A stretch of DNA of 64,000 nt from JANRLJ01 sp033762735. Its GTDB lineage: Bacteria; Chloroflexota; Anaerolineae; Aggregatilineales; Phototrophicaceae. Positions 1-8,487 of this stretch are shown in pieces. Position numbers and translations under genes: made by a program. The stretch lies in NCBI GenBank assembly GCA_033762735.1, contig JANRLJ010000043.1, positions 10,812 through 74,811 on the forward strand, given 5' to 3'. Each line of letters opens with the position of its first letter. The stretch's first letter is position 1. The notes below the pieces were generated by a model that was not told where the DNA came from, did not search any database, and worked only from the letters and a program-made list of their open reading frames with translations.

Positions 1-44
1 AAGATGCTCCTTACTTTTGGCTCGAACACTACAAAAGCGAATGA
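1..44 (+). CDS. C-terminal end of an unidentified protein (partial)
   Basis: Frame 3 is open from the window edge to a TGA at 42-44 and reads DAPYFWLEHYKSE. It is followed 15 bases later by a strong intrinsic terminator, which is why this frame is preferred over the other two. Thirteen residues are too few to assign a family. The aromatic-rich tail gives no domain information. The call rests on the terminator position only. Confidence 0.35.
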   Translation, partial: DAPYFWLEHYKSE

Positions 45-59
45 TTTGCCAATTAAACG

Positions 60-97
60 AAAAAGCACGCGCTATGGGTGGTAGCCGCGTGCTTTTT
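60..97 (+). terminator. Rho-independent terminator of the upstream partial gene
   Basis: Arms GCACGCG (65-71) and CGCGTGC (86-92) are flanked by five A on the left and five T on the right. The symmetric A/T flanks would let it work in both directions. Confidence 0.8.
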
Positions 98-424
98 AGG
101 CCAGATTCCTATGCTGCTTTGCTTGTACAATCTTTATCTTCATTGTGTGCAAATGCCTCGTGTCGTACTGATGAGCAGTTGCTTATTTTGTATAGAGTTT
201 AAGCCATCTTTAAAGGCGTGTCAAATAAGTGACGCGCTTCACAGGCAACCTTTTCAAAAGAAGGGATAAGAAACCTTTTTTGCGGTGACATCCGTCCTGA
301 ATATGAAGAAGCGGCGCGAAAGCGGCGCGGGTTGTCAGCCTTGCAGGTTTGGGTTAACATGCGCACGGTTACCATCCCGCTGGCAGCGGCAAAAAACGAC
401 CAGCGGCACCCATGAGGACATACT
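98..424. other. Intergenic region, no gene recognised
   Basis: No credible coding frame or RNA gene is seen between the terminator and the epimerase. The epimerase start is preceded by GAGGAC, an acceptable ribosome binding site. No convincing -35/-10 pair was found, although the epimerase promoter should lie here. Confidence 0.4.
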
Positions 425-1408
425 ATGATAAGGGCGCTCATCACGGGCGGCGCGGGGTTCATCGGCAGTCATCTGGCGGAATATCTGCTCCAGGCAGGCC
501 AGCACGTGACAGTGATCGACAACCTCAGCACCGGACGGCTGGAAAACATTACCCGGCTGGACGGCCACCCCAACTTTCGTTATGCCATTGAGGACATCCG
601 CAACATCCATGTGATAGACCGCCTTATCAGCGAGTGCGACATCATCTACCACATGGCGGCGATGGTAGGCGTACAGAAAATCATCAGCGAACCGATCAAC
701 ACAATTGAGGTCAATGTCGGCGGTACGGAGATCATCCTGAAAACTGCCCGCCGCTACCGCAAAAAGGTGATGGTCGCTTCTACCTCCGAAGTCTACGGTA
801 AGGGCGTCAGCTTCCCTTTCCGCGAGGACGACGACAGCCTGCTCGGCCCCACCGTGCGCAACCGCTGGGCCTATGCTGCCTCCAAAGCAATTGACGAATT
901 TCTCTCGCTGGCATACTACAAAGAAGTCGATTTACCCGTCGTGATCTTCCGCCTCTTCAACACGGTCGGCCCACGCCAGCGCGGGCAATATGGCATGGTC
1001 GTGCCCCGCTTTGTGCAGTGGGCGCTCAAAAACGAGCCGATTCAGGTTTACGGTACGGGCGACCAGACGCGCTGCTTCGGCAACGTGTATGATGTGGTGG
1101 ATGCAATTTATAAACTGTCTGAAGAACCGGGCGCACACGGCCACGTCTTTAACATCGGCAGCAACGAGGAAATCTCGATCATGGGGCTGGCGCAGAAGGT
1201 GCGCGAGCGCGCTGGCAGCAGTTCCGAAATTAAGCTCATCCCCTACGACCAGGCCTATGAACCCGGCTTCGAGGATTTCGCCCGCCGCGTCCCCAGCCTG
1301 GAAAAGATTATGCAGGTGATCGAGTGGAAGCCTACCACCCCACTTGACACGACCATCGACCAGATCATCCAATATCATCAGGAGAATCGACCGCTATGGC
1401 AGAAGTGA
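425..1408 (+). CDS. NAD-dependent nucleotide-sugar epimerase/dehydratase (extended SDR)
   Basis: A 327-residue extended SDR of the GalE/RmlB-like family, expected to bind NAD and act on a nucleotide sugar in the cytoplasm. The Rossmann glycine motif is G8-x-x-G11-x-x-G14 (TGGAGFIG). The substrate loop reads STSEVYG near residues 119-125. The catalytic pair is Y150-x3-K154 (YAASK). The length matches UDP-glucose 4-epimerase-like proteins, but the substrate cannot be read from sequence; UDP-glucuronate decarboxylase or a 4-epimerase are both possible. ATG is preceded by GAGGAC. Its last 13 bases overlap the pentapeptide-repeat gene, so the two are probably co-translated. Confidence 0.85.
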   Translation: MIRALITGGAGFIGSHLAEYLLQAGQHVTVIDNLSTGRLENITRLDGHPNFRYAIEDIRNIHVIDRLISECDIIYHMAAMVGVQKIISEPINTIEVNVGGTEIILKTARRYRKKVMVASTSEVYGKGVSFPFREDDDSLLGPTVRNRWAYAASKAIDEFLSLAYYKEVDLPVVIFRLFNTVGPRQRGQYGMVVPRFVQWALKNEPIQVYGTGDQTRCFGNVYDVVDAIYKLSEEPGAHGHVFNIGSNEEISIMGLAQKVRERAGSSSEIKLIPYDQAYEPGFEDFARRVPSLEKIMQVIEWKPTTPLDTTIDQIIQYHQENRPLWQK

Positions 1409-1839
1409 CCCGCAAGGAACTGATTATGATGTTGAACGGCTCAGATCGTCCCCGGCTGGCGGGCGTTGACCTGAGCAACCTGGACATGAATCGGCTGGAT
1501 TTTGAAAGCGCCAACCTGCGCGGTGCGAATCTCCAGGCATCGAACATGCTGGAAGCGATTCTGCGCTCCACCAACATGACAGGCGTGAACATGGTCGGTA
1601 CGCAGGCGGCTTATGCCGATCTCGACCGTGCCAACCTGACCGCTGGCAATCTGACGCTCACTAACCTGCAAGGCGCACGGCTGACGAATGCCAACCTGAC
1701 CAATGCCACACTGAACGGCGCGAATTTGCAGGGCGTCAACATGAAGGGTGCGGTTGTCACGGGCGTTAAGTTCGACAACGGGACGATCTGGCCGGATGGC
1801 AAGCGCGGCACAGCGGGCAACCCGGCGGCATATATTTAG
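1396..1839 (+). CDS. Pentapeptide-repeat protein
   Basis: A 147-residue cytoplasmic protein. From about residue 25 to 125 it is built of tandem A(N/D)LxX pentapeptides (for example ANLRG, ANLQA, ANLTN, ATLNG, ANLQG), which fold as a right-handed quadrilateral beta-helix. The repeat pattern is clear; the role is not. Family members include DNA mimics that protect gyrase, but most have no known function. The start lies inside the end of the epimerase gene (13-base overlap), implying translational coupling. The C-terminus (about 20 residues) is non-repetitive. Confidence 0.8.
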   Translation: MAEVTRKELIMMLNGSDRPRLAGVDLSNLDMNRLDFESANLRGANLQASNMLEAILRSTNMTGVNMVGTQAAYADLDRANLTAGNLTLTNLQGARLTNANLTNATLNGANLQGVNMKGAVVTGVKFDNGTIWPDGKRGTAGNPAAYI

Positions 1840-2144
1840 GCATAGTAACAGAAGCGATGAGCAACGAGCGATGAGTACTGTCTTACAGGCGACCTCTCAC
1901 AATGACTTTCTGATCTGAAAGCAGTCGATGAATCGTGGCGCATCCGGTAAAAAAGGCCCTTAATTCCTGGTATTCCTGCCAGGGCGAAGCATGCTTCACT
2001 CTAGGGAAAGATAGGCCTTTTGCTTTATCGCTAAATCCTGACCAACCGCCCTTTCACTCATCGCTCGTTGCTCATTGCTTTTCACTCGGTACTCACGACT
2101 CAGCACTCGCTACTTACTATCTTTCTTGAAAGGTCAACGACACC
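1840..2144. repeat. Intergenic region with family C repeats and a palindrome
   Basis: A copy of the ATGAGCAACGAGCGATGAGT repeat lies at about 1857-1876. Its inverted counterpart (CTCATCGCTCGTTGCTCATTGC followed by related words) lies at about 2056-2112. Between them are CCTGG/CCAGG arms and the palindrome GAAGCATGCTTC (1987-1998), which looks like a decayed family A element. AAAAAGGCC near 1951 and GGCCTTTT near 2012 could close this into one long hairpin. No gene is seen. Confidence 0.6.
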
Positions 2145-3179
2145 ATGGAAAAGTACGGTTATAAATTCTCCTTCGGCCCCTGGAATATTCACGAAGGGGC
2201 TGATCCATTCGGCCCGACCGTGCGCCCGCCTGTCGCATTCGAGGACAAGCTGGAAGCCTACAAGCGGCTGGGCTATGATGCAGTGCAGTTCCACGACGAT
2301 GACGCCGTACCGAACCTGGACGACAAATCCCCGGCACAAATCGAAGCCGAAGCCCGCGCCATGCGGCAAACACTGGACAATCTGGGACTGGCTGCCGAAT
2401 TCGTCGCGCCGCGCCTGTGGGAACATGCGATGACGATTGACGGCGCGTACACGGCCAACGATCCCCAGGCACGCGCCTATGCCCGCGACCGCTCGCGCAA
2501 AATGCTGGACATCACGCAGGCACTCGGCACTGATCTGGTCGTGCTGTGGCTGGCGCGGGAAGGCACGTACATGCGCGAATCGAAGGACGCCGTCCGCGCG
2601 GTTGATCTGCTGGTGGAAGCCATCGACGCGATGCTGGACTATGCGCCGAATGTGCGCATCGCGGTGGAGCCAAAGCCCAACGAGCCGATGGATTTAGCCT
2701 ATATCCCCACCATTGGTCACGCGGTCGCGCTCGGCTATAAGACTCGCGCACCGGAGCGAGTCGGGGTACTGGTCGAATCGGCTCATGCCATCCTCGCCGG
2801 ACTCGACCCCGCCGACGAAATGGCCTTCGGGCTGGCCTATAACAAGCTGTGGAGCGTCCATCTCAACGACCAGAACGGCCTTAAGTACGATCAGGATCGT
2901 TCGTTCGGCAGTGTGAACCTGCGGCGGGCGTTTGCTCAGGTGCTCGTGCTGGATAACTACCGCTTCTATGAGCGTGGCATGGTCGGGATGGACGTGAAGG
3001 CCGTCCGCACGCAAAAGGCGGATGTGGCCGAGAAGCATCTCGCCAACAGCCTGGAGGTGTTCCTGTGGCTGGTGGAAAAAGCCCGCAGCCTCGACCGCGC
3101 GACCATGCAGCAGTGCATCGATGCCCGCGACTACGAAGCGCTCGACCACCTGATTCTGGGGCATCTGCTGGGGCGGTAA
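2145..3179 (+). CDS. Xylose isomerase family protein (TIM barrel)
   Basis: A 344-residue protein that aligns along its length with actinobacterial-type (class I) xylose isomerase (aldose-ketose isomerase, two divalent metals). Landmarks: catalytic H50 in QFHDDD; W135 in VLWLAREG; metal and substrate residues E175 and K177 in EPKPNEP; E211 and H214 in ESAHAILAGL; D249 and D251 in KYDQD; D283. The aspartate equivalent to D245 of the Streptomyces enzyme is replaced by H239 (SVHLNDQNG instead of HIDLNGQNG). The C-terminus is shorter than usual (family about 385). Xylose isomerase is likely, but another aldose/ketose specificity is possible. No xylulokinase is nearby. Confidence 0.8.
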   Translation: MEKYGYKFSFGPWNIHEGADPFGPTVRPPVAFEDKLEAYKRLGYDAVQFHDDDAVPNLDDKSPAQIEAEARAMRQTLDNLGLAAEFVAPRLWEHAMTIDGAYTANDPQARAYARDRSRKMLDITQALGTDLVVLWLAREGTYMRESKDAVRAVDLLVEAIDAMLDYAPNVRIAVEPKPNEPMDLAYIPTIGHAVALGYKTRAPERVGVLVESAHAILAGLDPADEMAFGLAYNKLWSVHLNDQNGLKYDQDRSFGSVNLRRAFAQVLVLDNYRFYERGMVGMDVKAVRTQKADVAEKHLANSLEVFLWLVEKARSLDRATMQQCIDARDYEALDHLILGHLLGR

Positions 3180-3199
3180 ACCTTTAAGGGCAAGCACAA

Positions 3200-3236
3200 G
3201 TAGGGACACGGAGGACACGGCAGAACGTGTCCCTAC
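3200..3236. repeat. Family A palindromic repeat
   Basis: Arms GTAGGGACACG (3200-3210) and CGTGTCCCTAC (3226-3236), 20 bases after the isomerase stop and between converging genes. A half copy (GCGGCGCATCGCCCCTAC) lies near 3272-3289. Confidence 0.75.
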
Positions 3237-3304
3237 GAAAAACATCGCGCATTTTCCTGTTGACAGGCAACGCGGCGCATCGCCCCTACCCTCGTTCATC
3301 ATAC

Positions 3305-3337
3305 AAAACAGGCGAGGAACATTCCCCGCCTGCTTTT
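3305..3337. terminator. Bidirectional intrinsic terminator
   Basis: Stem CAGGCG-A-GG (3309-3317) pairs with CC-C-GCCTG (about 3325-3332). It is flanked by AAAA on the left and TTTT on the right, between two genes that converge, so it can serve both. Confidence 0.7.
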
Positions 3338-3366
3338 GCTAAACGCTAACTGCTATCAGCGATCCG

Positions 3367-4251
3367 CTAGACATTCGTGACATCGGTGCGAACCGTGAGG
3401 CTCCCCACGCCGCCCTCGAAGTCGATCACGACCTGCTTTTCGGCCATGTTGAAGCCGGGAGTCTCCCACACGCCGCTGTTGCCAACGAAGTCGTTTCCTT
3501 CCTTCACGCGGACGAAATGCTCCGGCATTTTCACGCCGCCCAGGTTGCCATCGACCGTGATGCGTACCGCCGCCTTATAAGGGACAGTGATGCGGGTCGC
3601 GCCCACGCCGCCTTCGATATTCAGGCGCAGCGCGGCATTATCGGGGATCGTCAGATGCATCGCGCCCACGCCGCCCTCAACACTGACCGGATACGTCCCT
3701 TCCGGCAGGTTGACGGTGGTTTCGCCCACGCCGCCTTCCATCGTCAGCCGGGTCAGTTGCAGCCCATTCAGATCGACCACTGCCGGGCCTACGCCGCCTT
3801 CGATGTTCAGCTTGAGCGGGACACTGGGGCTGAGGCGCACGTCCCAGCGCAGATCAGCATTGCGGGTGACGGTCTTGAAGGCACGCTTCACGGCCTGCCC
3901 GATCTGGTTGTCAGATTTCTGGCGCAGGCGGACGACCTTTTCAGTTTCGCCTGACACGGTGAAGTTGATCTCACCGACGTACTTCAGATCGGCCTCGAAG
4001 AAGTTCGCCGCGTCATTCGTGCCCACCTGCACGGTCGTGCGCCCGATGGACAGGTCAAGCTCCACCAAAGCGGAGGTTGCACCGCTCAAGCCTGCCGCGT
4101 AGGTAGCTGACTTGACTTCTTCGTCGGTGGCAATCGAGTCGAACATCGTGTTGAAGCGTTCGCCCATCTTGCCGAACTGTTCCCCGAACTTGTCACCGAT
4201 CTTTTCAAAGGAGAAAGACCACTCGGTCTTGTACTGTTTGTCGTTCGCCAT
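3367..4251 (-). CDS. LiaF-like/adhesin-type beta-repeat protein
   Basis: A 294-residue protein with no signal peptide. About 55 N-terminal residues are amphipathic (FSFEKIGDKFGEQFGKMGERF). The rest carries a regular beta pattern with five exact copies of EGGVG plus variants, spaced about 20-22 residues. This resembles the beta-sandwich or beta-helix C-terminal domains of LiaF/toast_rack proteins that sense envelope stress. The repeat is clear; the function is inferred only from fold. The N-terminal helix could bind membrane. Single gene, converging on the isomerase; the next gene starts divergently. Confidence 0.6.
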   Translation of the reverse strand: MANDKQYKTEWSFSFEKIGDKFGEQFGKMGERFNTMFDSIATDEEVKSATYAAGLSGATSALVELDLSIGRTTVQVGTNDAANFFEADLKYVGEINFTVSGETEKVVRLRQKSDNQIGQAVKRAFKTVTRNADLRWDVRLSPSVPLKLNIEGGVGPAVVDLNGLQLTRLTMEGGVGETTVNLPEGTYPVSVEGGVGAMHLTIPDNAALRLNIEGGVGATRITVPYKAAVRITVDGNLGGVKMPEHFVRVKEGNDFVGNSGVWETPGFNMAEKQVVIDFEGGVGSLTVRTDVTNV

Positions 4252-4373
4252 GATTCACTGCTCCCATCTGCCTGTATGTTGGTTTACGCTACATCTCTGA
4301 ATACGCGCATCTGCTGGAAAAGTTGCAAATTCCTCGTCATGGTGTCGCTTCGCAATACATCGCAATGCCACAG

Positions 4374-4404
4374 TTGACGCTGCGTAACCCGCTCATGCTA
4401 TAAT
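4374..4404 (+). promoter_or_regulatory. Promoter of the LysM gene
   Basis: TTGACG (4374-4379) and TATAAT (4399-4404) are separated by 19 bases. The long spacer is offset by an extended -10 (TGC directly before TATAAT). The start codon is 69 bases downstream. Confidence 0.75.
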
Positions 4405-4473
4405 CGCCCGCTAAATTCTGTCGCTTTTCTAACACACGGAAGCGACACCCATGTAGTTTGGAGTAGGACAAAC

Positions 4474-6192
4474 ATGCCTCAGAGACGGCTGTGGATTCTG
4501 GGACTGCTGCTGACGCTGGCCGCCCTTTGCTCTGGTGGACTGGCCGCAGCGCAGACCGGCACGACCAATCTTCTGCGTGATCCCGGCTTTGAAAATACCG
4601 GTGTCTGGAAAAACGTCGCCACCGCGCCGGATAACAGCGCAACCTTTAACGTCGCCCCGGACTGGGAAGGCTGGTACACCGAATCACCCCGCACCCAGGA
4701 CTGGCAGAATCGCCTGCCCAATGGCTTCCCCTTCAGCGAAAACGGTGCGGGTTTCGCCCGTTCCGGCAACCGTTCACAGGAACTCAGCCGGGGCAGCGCT
4801 ACCTTCACCGCCGCCGTGTACCAAATCGTGGCCGTCCAGCCCAACAGCAACATCACTGGCAGCGCGTGGGTGCGGATGAACCTGAACTTGAATCAGAACC
4901 CTGGCGCACAGGCGCGTGTGGGCATTGACCCCAACGGCGGCAACAACCCCTTCGACAGCGACATTGTCTGGTCAAGCTGGGTGGTGAACTCGGTCAACGG
5001 CTTTCAGCAGATGACCGTGAGCGCGACCACCACAGGCAGCGCCGCGACGCTCTGGCTGTACGCGACGCAGGCGTTCCCGTCTGACCCCAACGGCGTTTAC
5101 TGGGATGACGCCGAACTGATCGGCGGCGGTCCCGGCGGCGCAGTCACGCCCGGCCCCGGTACGCCTGCTGGCGGCACCCCCGGCGCGACAGCCGTTCCGC
5201 CAACATTGCCCCCACCCGCGCAGGCCAGCTTCGTCGTACCGCAGGAACCGCAGCCCGACGGCTCGATTGTCCACACCATTCAGACGGGCGATACCATCAA
5301 CGCGATTTCGGTAGCGTATGGTGTCCCGGTCGCTGATATTCTTTCGCTCAACAACCTCTCCAACCCGCGCATTATTCAAGTTGGACAGCGGCTGATTATC
5401 CGGCAGGCACCTCCCGGTGGCGGCGGCGATGATGGTGAGGAAGACGAAGACGAGGATAACGGCGGTTCAGGCGCAGCGCCTACACGCCGCCCGACAGGCA
5501 GCACGGCAGGCGGTGGTCAGTCCGGCGGCTCGAATGCCAGCAGCACCGAAAGCGCTGATGCAGCGGAAGAAGAACCGACCGAGGCAGAAGAACCCACAGA
5601 GGAAGAACCGACTCCTTCTCCCACGCCACAGCCGACTCGCACGCCCGCCCCGCCTGCACCGGTTGCGATGGCCGATACCGAGCGCGAGATTGACCCGGCT
5701 TCCCAGGTTTCTATCGTATGCGTCAGTCTGTTCGGGGACATGAACGCCAATCGCATTCAGGACGCGGAAGAAATCGCGCTGGAAGGCGGCGAGATCACGC
5801 TGAACAAGGGCAGCGAAGCCATCGACAGCATCGAGCCAGATGGATCACCCGATCCGTATTGCTTTGAAGACCTGGAAGCAGGCGATTATGTCGCGGTCGC
5901 GCAGGCACCCGACAACTACGGACTAACCACGCCCAACCAGTATCGCCTGCGCCTCCAGCCAGGCACACAGCTTAACGTGGCCTTTGGCGCGGCGGAAGGG
6001 GTTGAAGCGGCTGCTCCGCCCCCGCCCGACACTGGCGAAATCATCGACGAAGCCGTGACCAGCGAAGCGGCGGTTGAGGAAGAAAACAGCACCAACCAAC
6101 TGCTGCAAAACGCCGGGCTGATCCTGATGGGACTGGCTGGCATGACGCTCATCGGCGGCCTGATTACAGCGGCGCTGCTGCGTCGGCGCTAG
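4474..6192 (+). CDS. Secreted, membrane-anchored LysM protein
   Basis: A 572-residue envelope protein. Residues 1-27 form a signal peptide (RRLWILGLLLTLAALCSGG, cleavage near AAAQTG). A carbohydrate-binding-like beta domain follows (about 35-215). After a Gly/Pro/Thr linker comes one LysM domain (about 260-310, HTIQTGDTINAISVAYGV...IIQVGQRLII) that binds peptidoglycan. A long Glu/Pro/Thr-rich linker leads to an SdrD B-like beta domain (about 415-510, FGDMNANRIQDAEE). One hydrophobic C-terminal helix is followed by LLRRR. Followed after 15 bases by a second anchored protein with the same SdrB-like motif, probably one operon. Role likely wall attachment or a surface scaffold. Confidence 0.8.
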   Translation: MPQRRLWILGLLLTLAALCSGGLAAAQTGTTNLLRDPGFENTGVWKNVATAPDNSATFNVAPDWEGWYTESPRTQDWQNRLPNGFPFSENGAGFARSGNRSQELSRGSATFTAAVYQIVAVQPNSNITGSAWVRMNLNLNQNPGAQARVGIDPNGGNNPFDSDIVWSSWVVNSVNGFQQMTVSATTTGSAATLWLYATQAFPSDPNGVYWDDAELIGGGPGGAVTPGPGTPAGGTPGATAVPPTLPPPAQASFVVPQEPQPDGSIVHTIQTGDTINAISVAYGVPVADILSLNNLSNPRIIQVGQRLIIRQAPPGGGGDDGEEDEDEDNGGSGAAPTRRPTGSTAGGGQSGGSNASSTESADAAEEEPTEAEEPTEEEPTPSPTPQPTRTPAPPAPVAMADTEREIDPASQVSIVCVSLFGDMNANRIQDAEEIALEGGEITLNKGSEAIDSIEPDGSPDPYCFEDLEAGDYVAVAQAPDNYGLTTPNQYRLRLQPGTQLNVAFGAAEGVEAAAPPPPDTGEIIDEAVTSEAAVEEENSTNQLLQNAGLILMGLAGMTLIGGLITAALLRRR

Positions 6193-6207
6193 GCCGGGAA
6201 CGGAGCC

Positions 6208-6888
6208 ATGATGCACATATCAAAACGTCTCGTTCTCTGGAGCATCACCACGCTGATTGCGCTTCTGGCCGTGGGATTGGCAGCACACCCAGCCGCCTCC
6301 CAGAACAACGGTCAGCTTTGCGTCGAATCATTTGAAGATCGCAACGGCAGCGGCACCCAGGACGCCGGGGAGCCACTGCTGACCCGTGATGTCAGCGTCA
6401 ATCTGCTGGACGCAAGCGGCGTGATTATCGCCAGCGCCCTGCTCGATACCTCGCCCCGTGCGGCGCAGGGGTTGGTGTGCTTTACGAATCTGGCTGCCGG
6501 GCAGTACTCGCTGGAAGTCAACAGCGCGGCCTATCAGGCCAGCGAACCCGGCGGCCTGACTGTGGAAGTGCGCAGCGGGGAACAGCCGCAGATTCTCACC
6601 TTCGGCGGTACTCGCATCACAGGAGGCGCGGTCGAGAGCGCTTCGGACGCGGGCGCAGCGACCTTCAACCGGGATGATCTGCTCGAACGGGCGCTGGTTG
6701 CAGGCGCAGGCGCAGCAGTGGTCATGCTCGTGATGGCCGTAATCGGCTTTATCATCTACAGCCTGACGCTGCGCCGCCGTTATCGGCGTGTGTTAGCGGC
6801 GGAGGCGGCCTATCGCCAGCGCACCACCACTGGTTCCATGCGGGCGGTTCGGCCTTCGGATACCGGGGAATTTCGGCGCCCTCAATAA
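6208..6888 (+). CDS. Secreted SdrB-like protein with C-terminal anchor
   Basis: A 226-residue protein with an N-terminal signal peptide (LVLWSITTLIALLAVGLAAH, cleavage near ASQ). One SdrD B-like beta domain follows (CVESFEDRNGSGTQDAGEP, a Ca-binding D-x-N-x-x-G-x-x-D-x-x-E pattern, about residues 35-130). A transmembrane helix lies at about 168-192, with a basic cytoplasmic tail. It shares the beta domain with the gene 15 bases upstream, so the two likely form one operon and may act together at the surface. No enzyme motif is seen. Confidence 0.7.
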   Translation: MMHISKRLVLWSITTLIALLAVGLAAHPAASQNNGQLCVESFEDRNGSGTQDAGEPLLTRDVSVNLLDASGVIIASALLDTSPRAAQGLVCFTNLAAGQYSLEVNSAAYQASEPGGLTVEVRSGEQPQILTFGGTRITGGAVESASDAGAATFNRDDLLERALVAGAGAAVVMLVMAVIGFIIYSLTLRRRYRRVLAAEAAYRQRTTTGSMRAVRPSDTGEFRRPQ

Positions 6889-6904
6889 CCATCTCGGAGA
6901 GAAC

Positions 6905-6928
6905 AGGGACACGGCATGCCGTGTCCCT
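6905..6928. repeat. Family A palindromic repeat (perfect)
   Basis: A perfect 24-base palindrome with half-site AGGGACACGGCA, 16 bases after the SdrB-like gene stop and just before the converging ald gene end. It shares its core with the copy at 13332-13354. Confidence 0.8.
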
Positions 6929-6938
6929 ACGGGCATCC

Positions 6939-8078
6939 TTATCCCCGCACCAGTTCGCTTCGTCCCCAGGCGATGTTTTCCACCGCCGTCACGGGCAGAT
7001 TGAATGTCTCCGCCACCGCCGCATGAGTCACGCGCCCGCGATAGATATTCAGGCCATGCGCAAGACCGGGGTCGCTGCGCAGCGCCTCGTATAAACCGTA
7101 ATCCGCCACGCGCAGGATGTAGCGCAGGGTGGCGTTAGACAGTGCCAGGCTGGACGTGCGCGGCACTGCCCCCGGCATATTGGCAACACCATAGTGCAGC
7201 ACATTGTCAACCACATAAGTGGGGTCGCTGTGCGTTGTCGGGCGCGTTGTCTCCACACAGCCGCCCTGATCGACCGCCACATCCACCACCACGCTGCCCA
7301 CTGGCATGGAAGAAAGCTGACTGCGCTTAATCAGATGCGGGGCTTTCGCGCCCGTAATCAGCACTGCACCGATCACAGCATCGGCGGATTTGATGGACTC
7401 GGCAATATTGGCCGCGTTGGAATAGAGCGTGGTCAGCCGGCCATGCAGCGTGTCTTCCAGGTAGCGCAGCCGCTCCAGATTGATGTCAAGCAGAGTCACG
7501 CGCGCCCCCATGCCAAGCGCAACTTTGGCCGCATTCGCGCCTACCGTCCCACCGCCGAGCACGACAATGTGCGCCGGGCCAACGCCGGGAACGCCACCCA
7601 TCAGAATGCCGCGCCCGCCCTGCGTCTTGGTCAGATAATAGGCCGCGATCTGCGTCGCCATGCGCCCGGCGACCTCGCTCATCGGCTCCAGCAGCGGCAG
7701 GCGGCCTTCGTCGTCGGTCACGGTTTCATAAGCCAGCCCGACCATGCCGCTGTCGATCATTTTGTGAGTCAGTTCTTCCGCCGCGGCCAGATGCAGATAG
7801 GTGAACAGAATCAGGTCTTCGCGCAGATAGGCATACTCGGCAGGCTGCGGCTCCTTCACCTTGACCACCATCGTCGCGCGTTTCCATACTTCTTCCGCGC
7901 TGTAGAGCACCGTCGCGCCTGCCGCTTCATATTCCGCATCGGTGAACGCGCTGCCCAGCCCCGCGCCTGTCTCCACGAACACCTCATGCCCATGCGCGAT
8001 CAACTCACGGACGCTGTTGGGCGGGAGCGCAATCCGATGCTCATCTGTCTTAATCTCTTTGGGGATGCCAATAATCAT
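6939..8078 (-). CDS. ald: Alanine dehydrogenase
   Basis: A 379-residue NAD-dependent L-alanine dehydrogenase (alanine to pyruvate plus ammonium, reversible). It starts as the family does (MIIGIPKEIK...EHRIALPP). The substrate lysine and histidine lie in VVKVKEPQPAEY and TYLHLAAAEE. The NAD Rossmann site is VLGGGTVGANAAKVALGMGA. The catalytic aspartate is in VVDVAVDQGG. Length is typical. The ATG at 8078 is preferred over an in-frame GTG two codons upstream because GAGG lies five bases before it. Single gene. It would serve nitrogen release during amino-acid use, fitting the peptidases elsewhere in the window. Confidence 0.95.
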   Translation of the reverse strand: MIIGIPKEIKTDEHRIALPPNSVRELIAHGHEVFVETGAGLGSAFTDAEYEAAGATVLYSAEEVWKRATMVVKVKEPQPAEYAYLREDLILFTYLHLAAAEELTHKMIDSGMVGLAYETVTDDEGRLPLLEPMSEVAGRMATQIAAYYLTKTQGGRGILMGGVPGVGPAHIVVLGGGTVGANAAKVALGMGARVTLLDINLERLRYLEDTLHGRLTTLYSNAANIAESIKSADAVIGAVLITGAKAPHLIKRSQLSSMPVGSVVVDVAVDQGGCVETTRPTTHSDPTYVVDNVLHYGVANMPGAVPRTSSLALSNATLRYILRVADYGLYEALRSDPGLAHGLNIYRGRVTHAAVAETFNLPVTAVENIAWGRSELVRG

Positions 8079-8169
8079 TTTCACCTCAGGGCGGGTTTTA
8101 TCTAAAACGTGACCTCATTGTACATCATGTCTGAATTTCTGGTGCATTTTTTCAGCACTTTGTACGAAT

Positions 8170-8439
8170 TTAGGATTTCTCTACGTCCTGCCGCGTTCTG
8201 CCCGCTGCTCCAGAGGGGAAGTCATCCAGAGAAACGTTCATCACCTCGCACAGGCGGTCGATGTACCGCGGTTCGACTTCCTTGCCGCGCTCGATGCGTG
8301 AGAGGACGGCGGGCGCCATCCCCACGCGCTCGGAAAAGTCACGGGCGGGTTCATCCCCACGATATTTGCGCACCGCTTTGCCGAAGCGCTGGCGGTCATA
8401 GGATTTCAAGGGTTGTTCGGATTGTCCTGCTTCAGTCAT
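8170..8439 (-). CDS. XRE-family helix-turn-helix protein
   Basis: An 89-residue DNA-binding protein. A Cro/CI-type helix-turn-helix spans about residues 15-75: FGKAVRKYR, then DFSERVGMAPAVLSRIERGKEVEPRYIDRLCEVMNV. The helix pair with the LSRIERG recognition turn is characteristic. There is no partner domain. Divergent from the TauE/SafE permease with only 48 bases between starts, so it may control that gene and itself. A GGAAGGTG ribosome binding site precedes the ATG. It could also be a toxin-antitoxin antitoxin, but no toxin is adjacent. Confidence 0.8.
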   Translation of the reverse strand: MTEAGQSEQPLKSYDRQRFGKAVRKYRGDEPARDFSERVGMAPAVLSRIERGKEVEPRYIDRLCEVMNVSLDDFPSGAAGRTRQDVEKS

Positions 8440-8487
8440 CGTTCACCTTCCGGGAGTGGCTCTAGCTTCTCGCTGGCAGAGGGGAGT

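Noticed and set aside
932..1378. Long minus-strand frame inside the epimerase gene
   Set aside because: It is the antisense shadow of a well-supported gene; no domain pattern and codon bias follows the plus strand.
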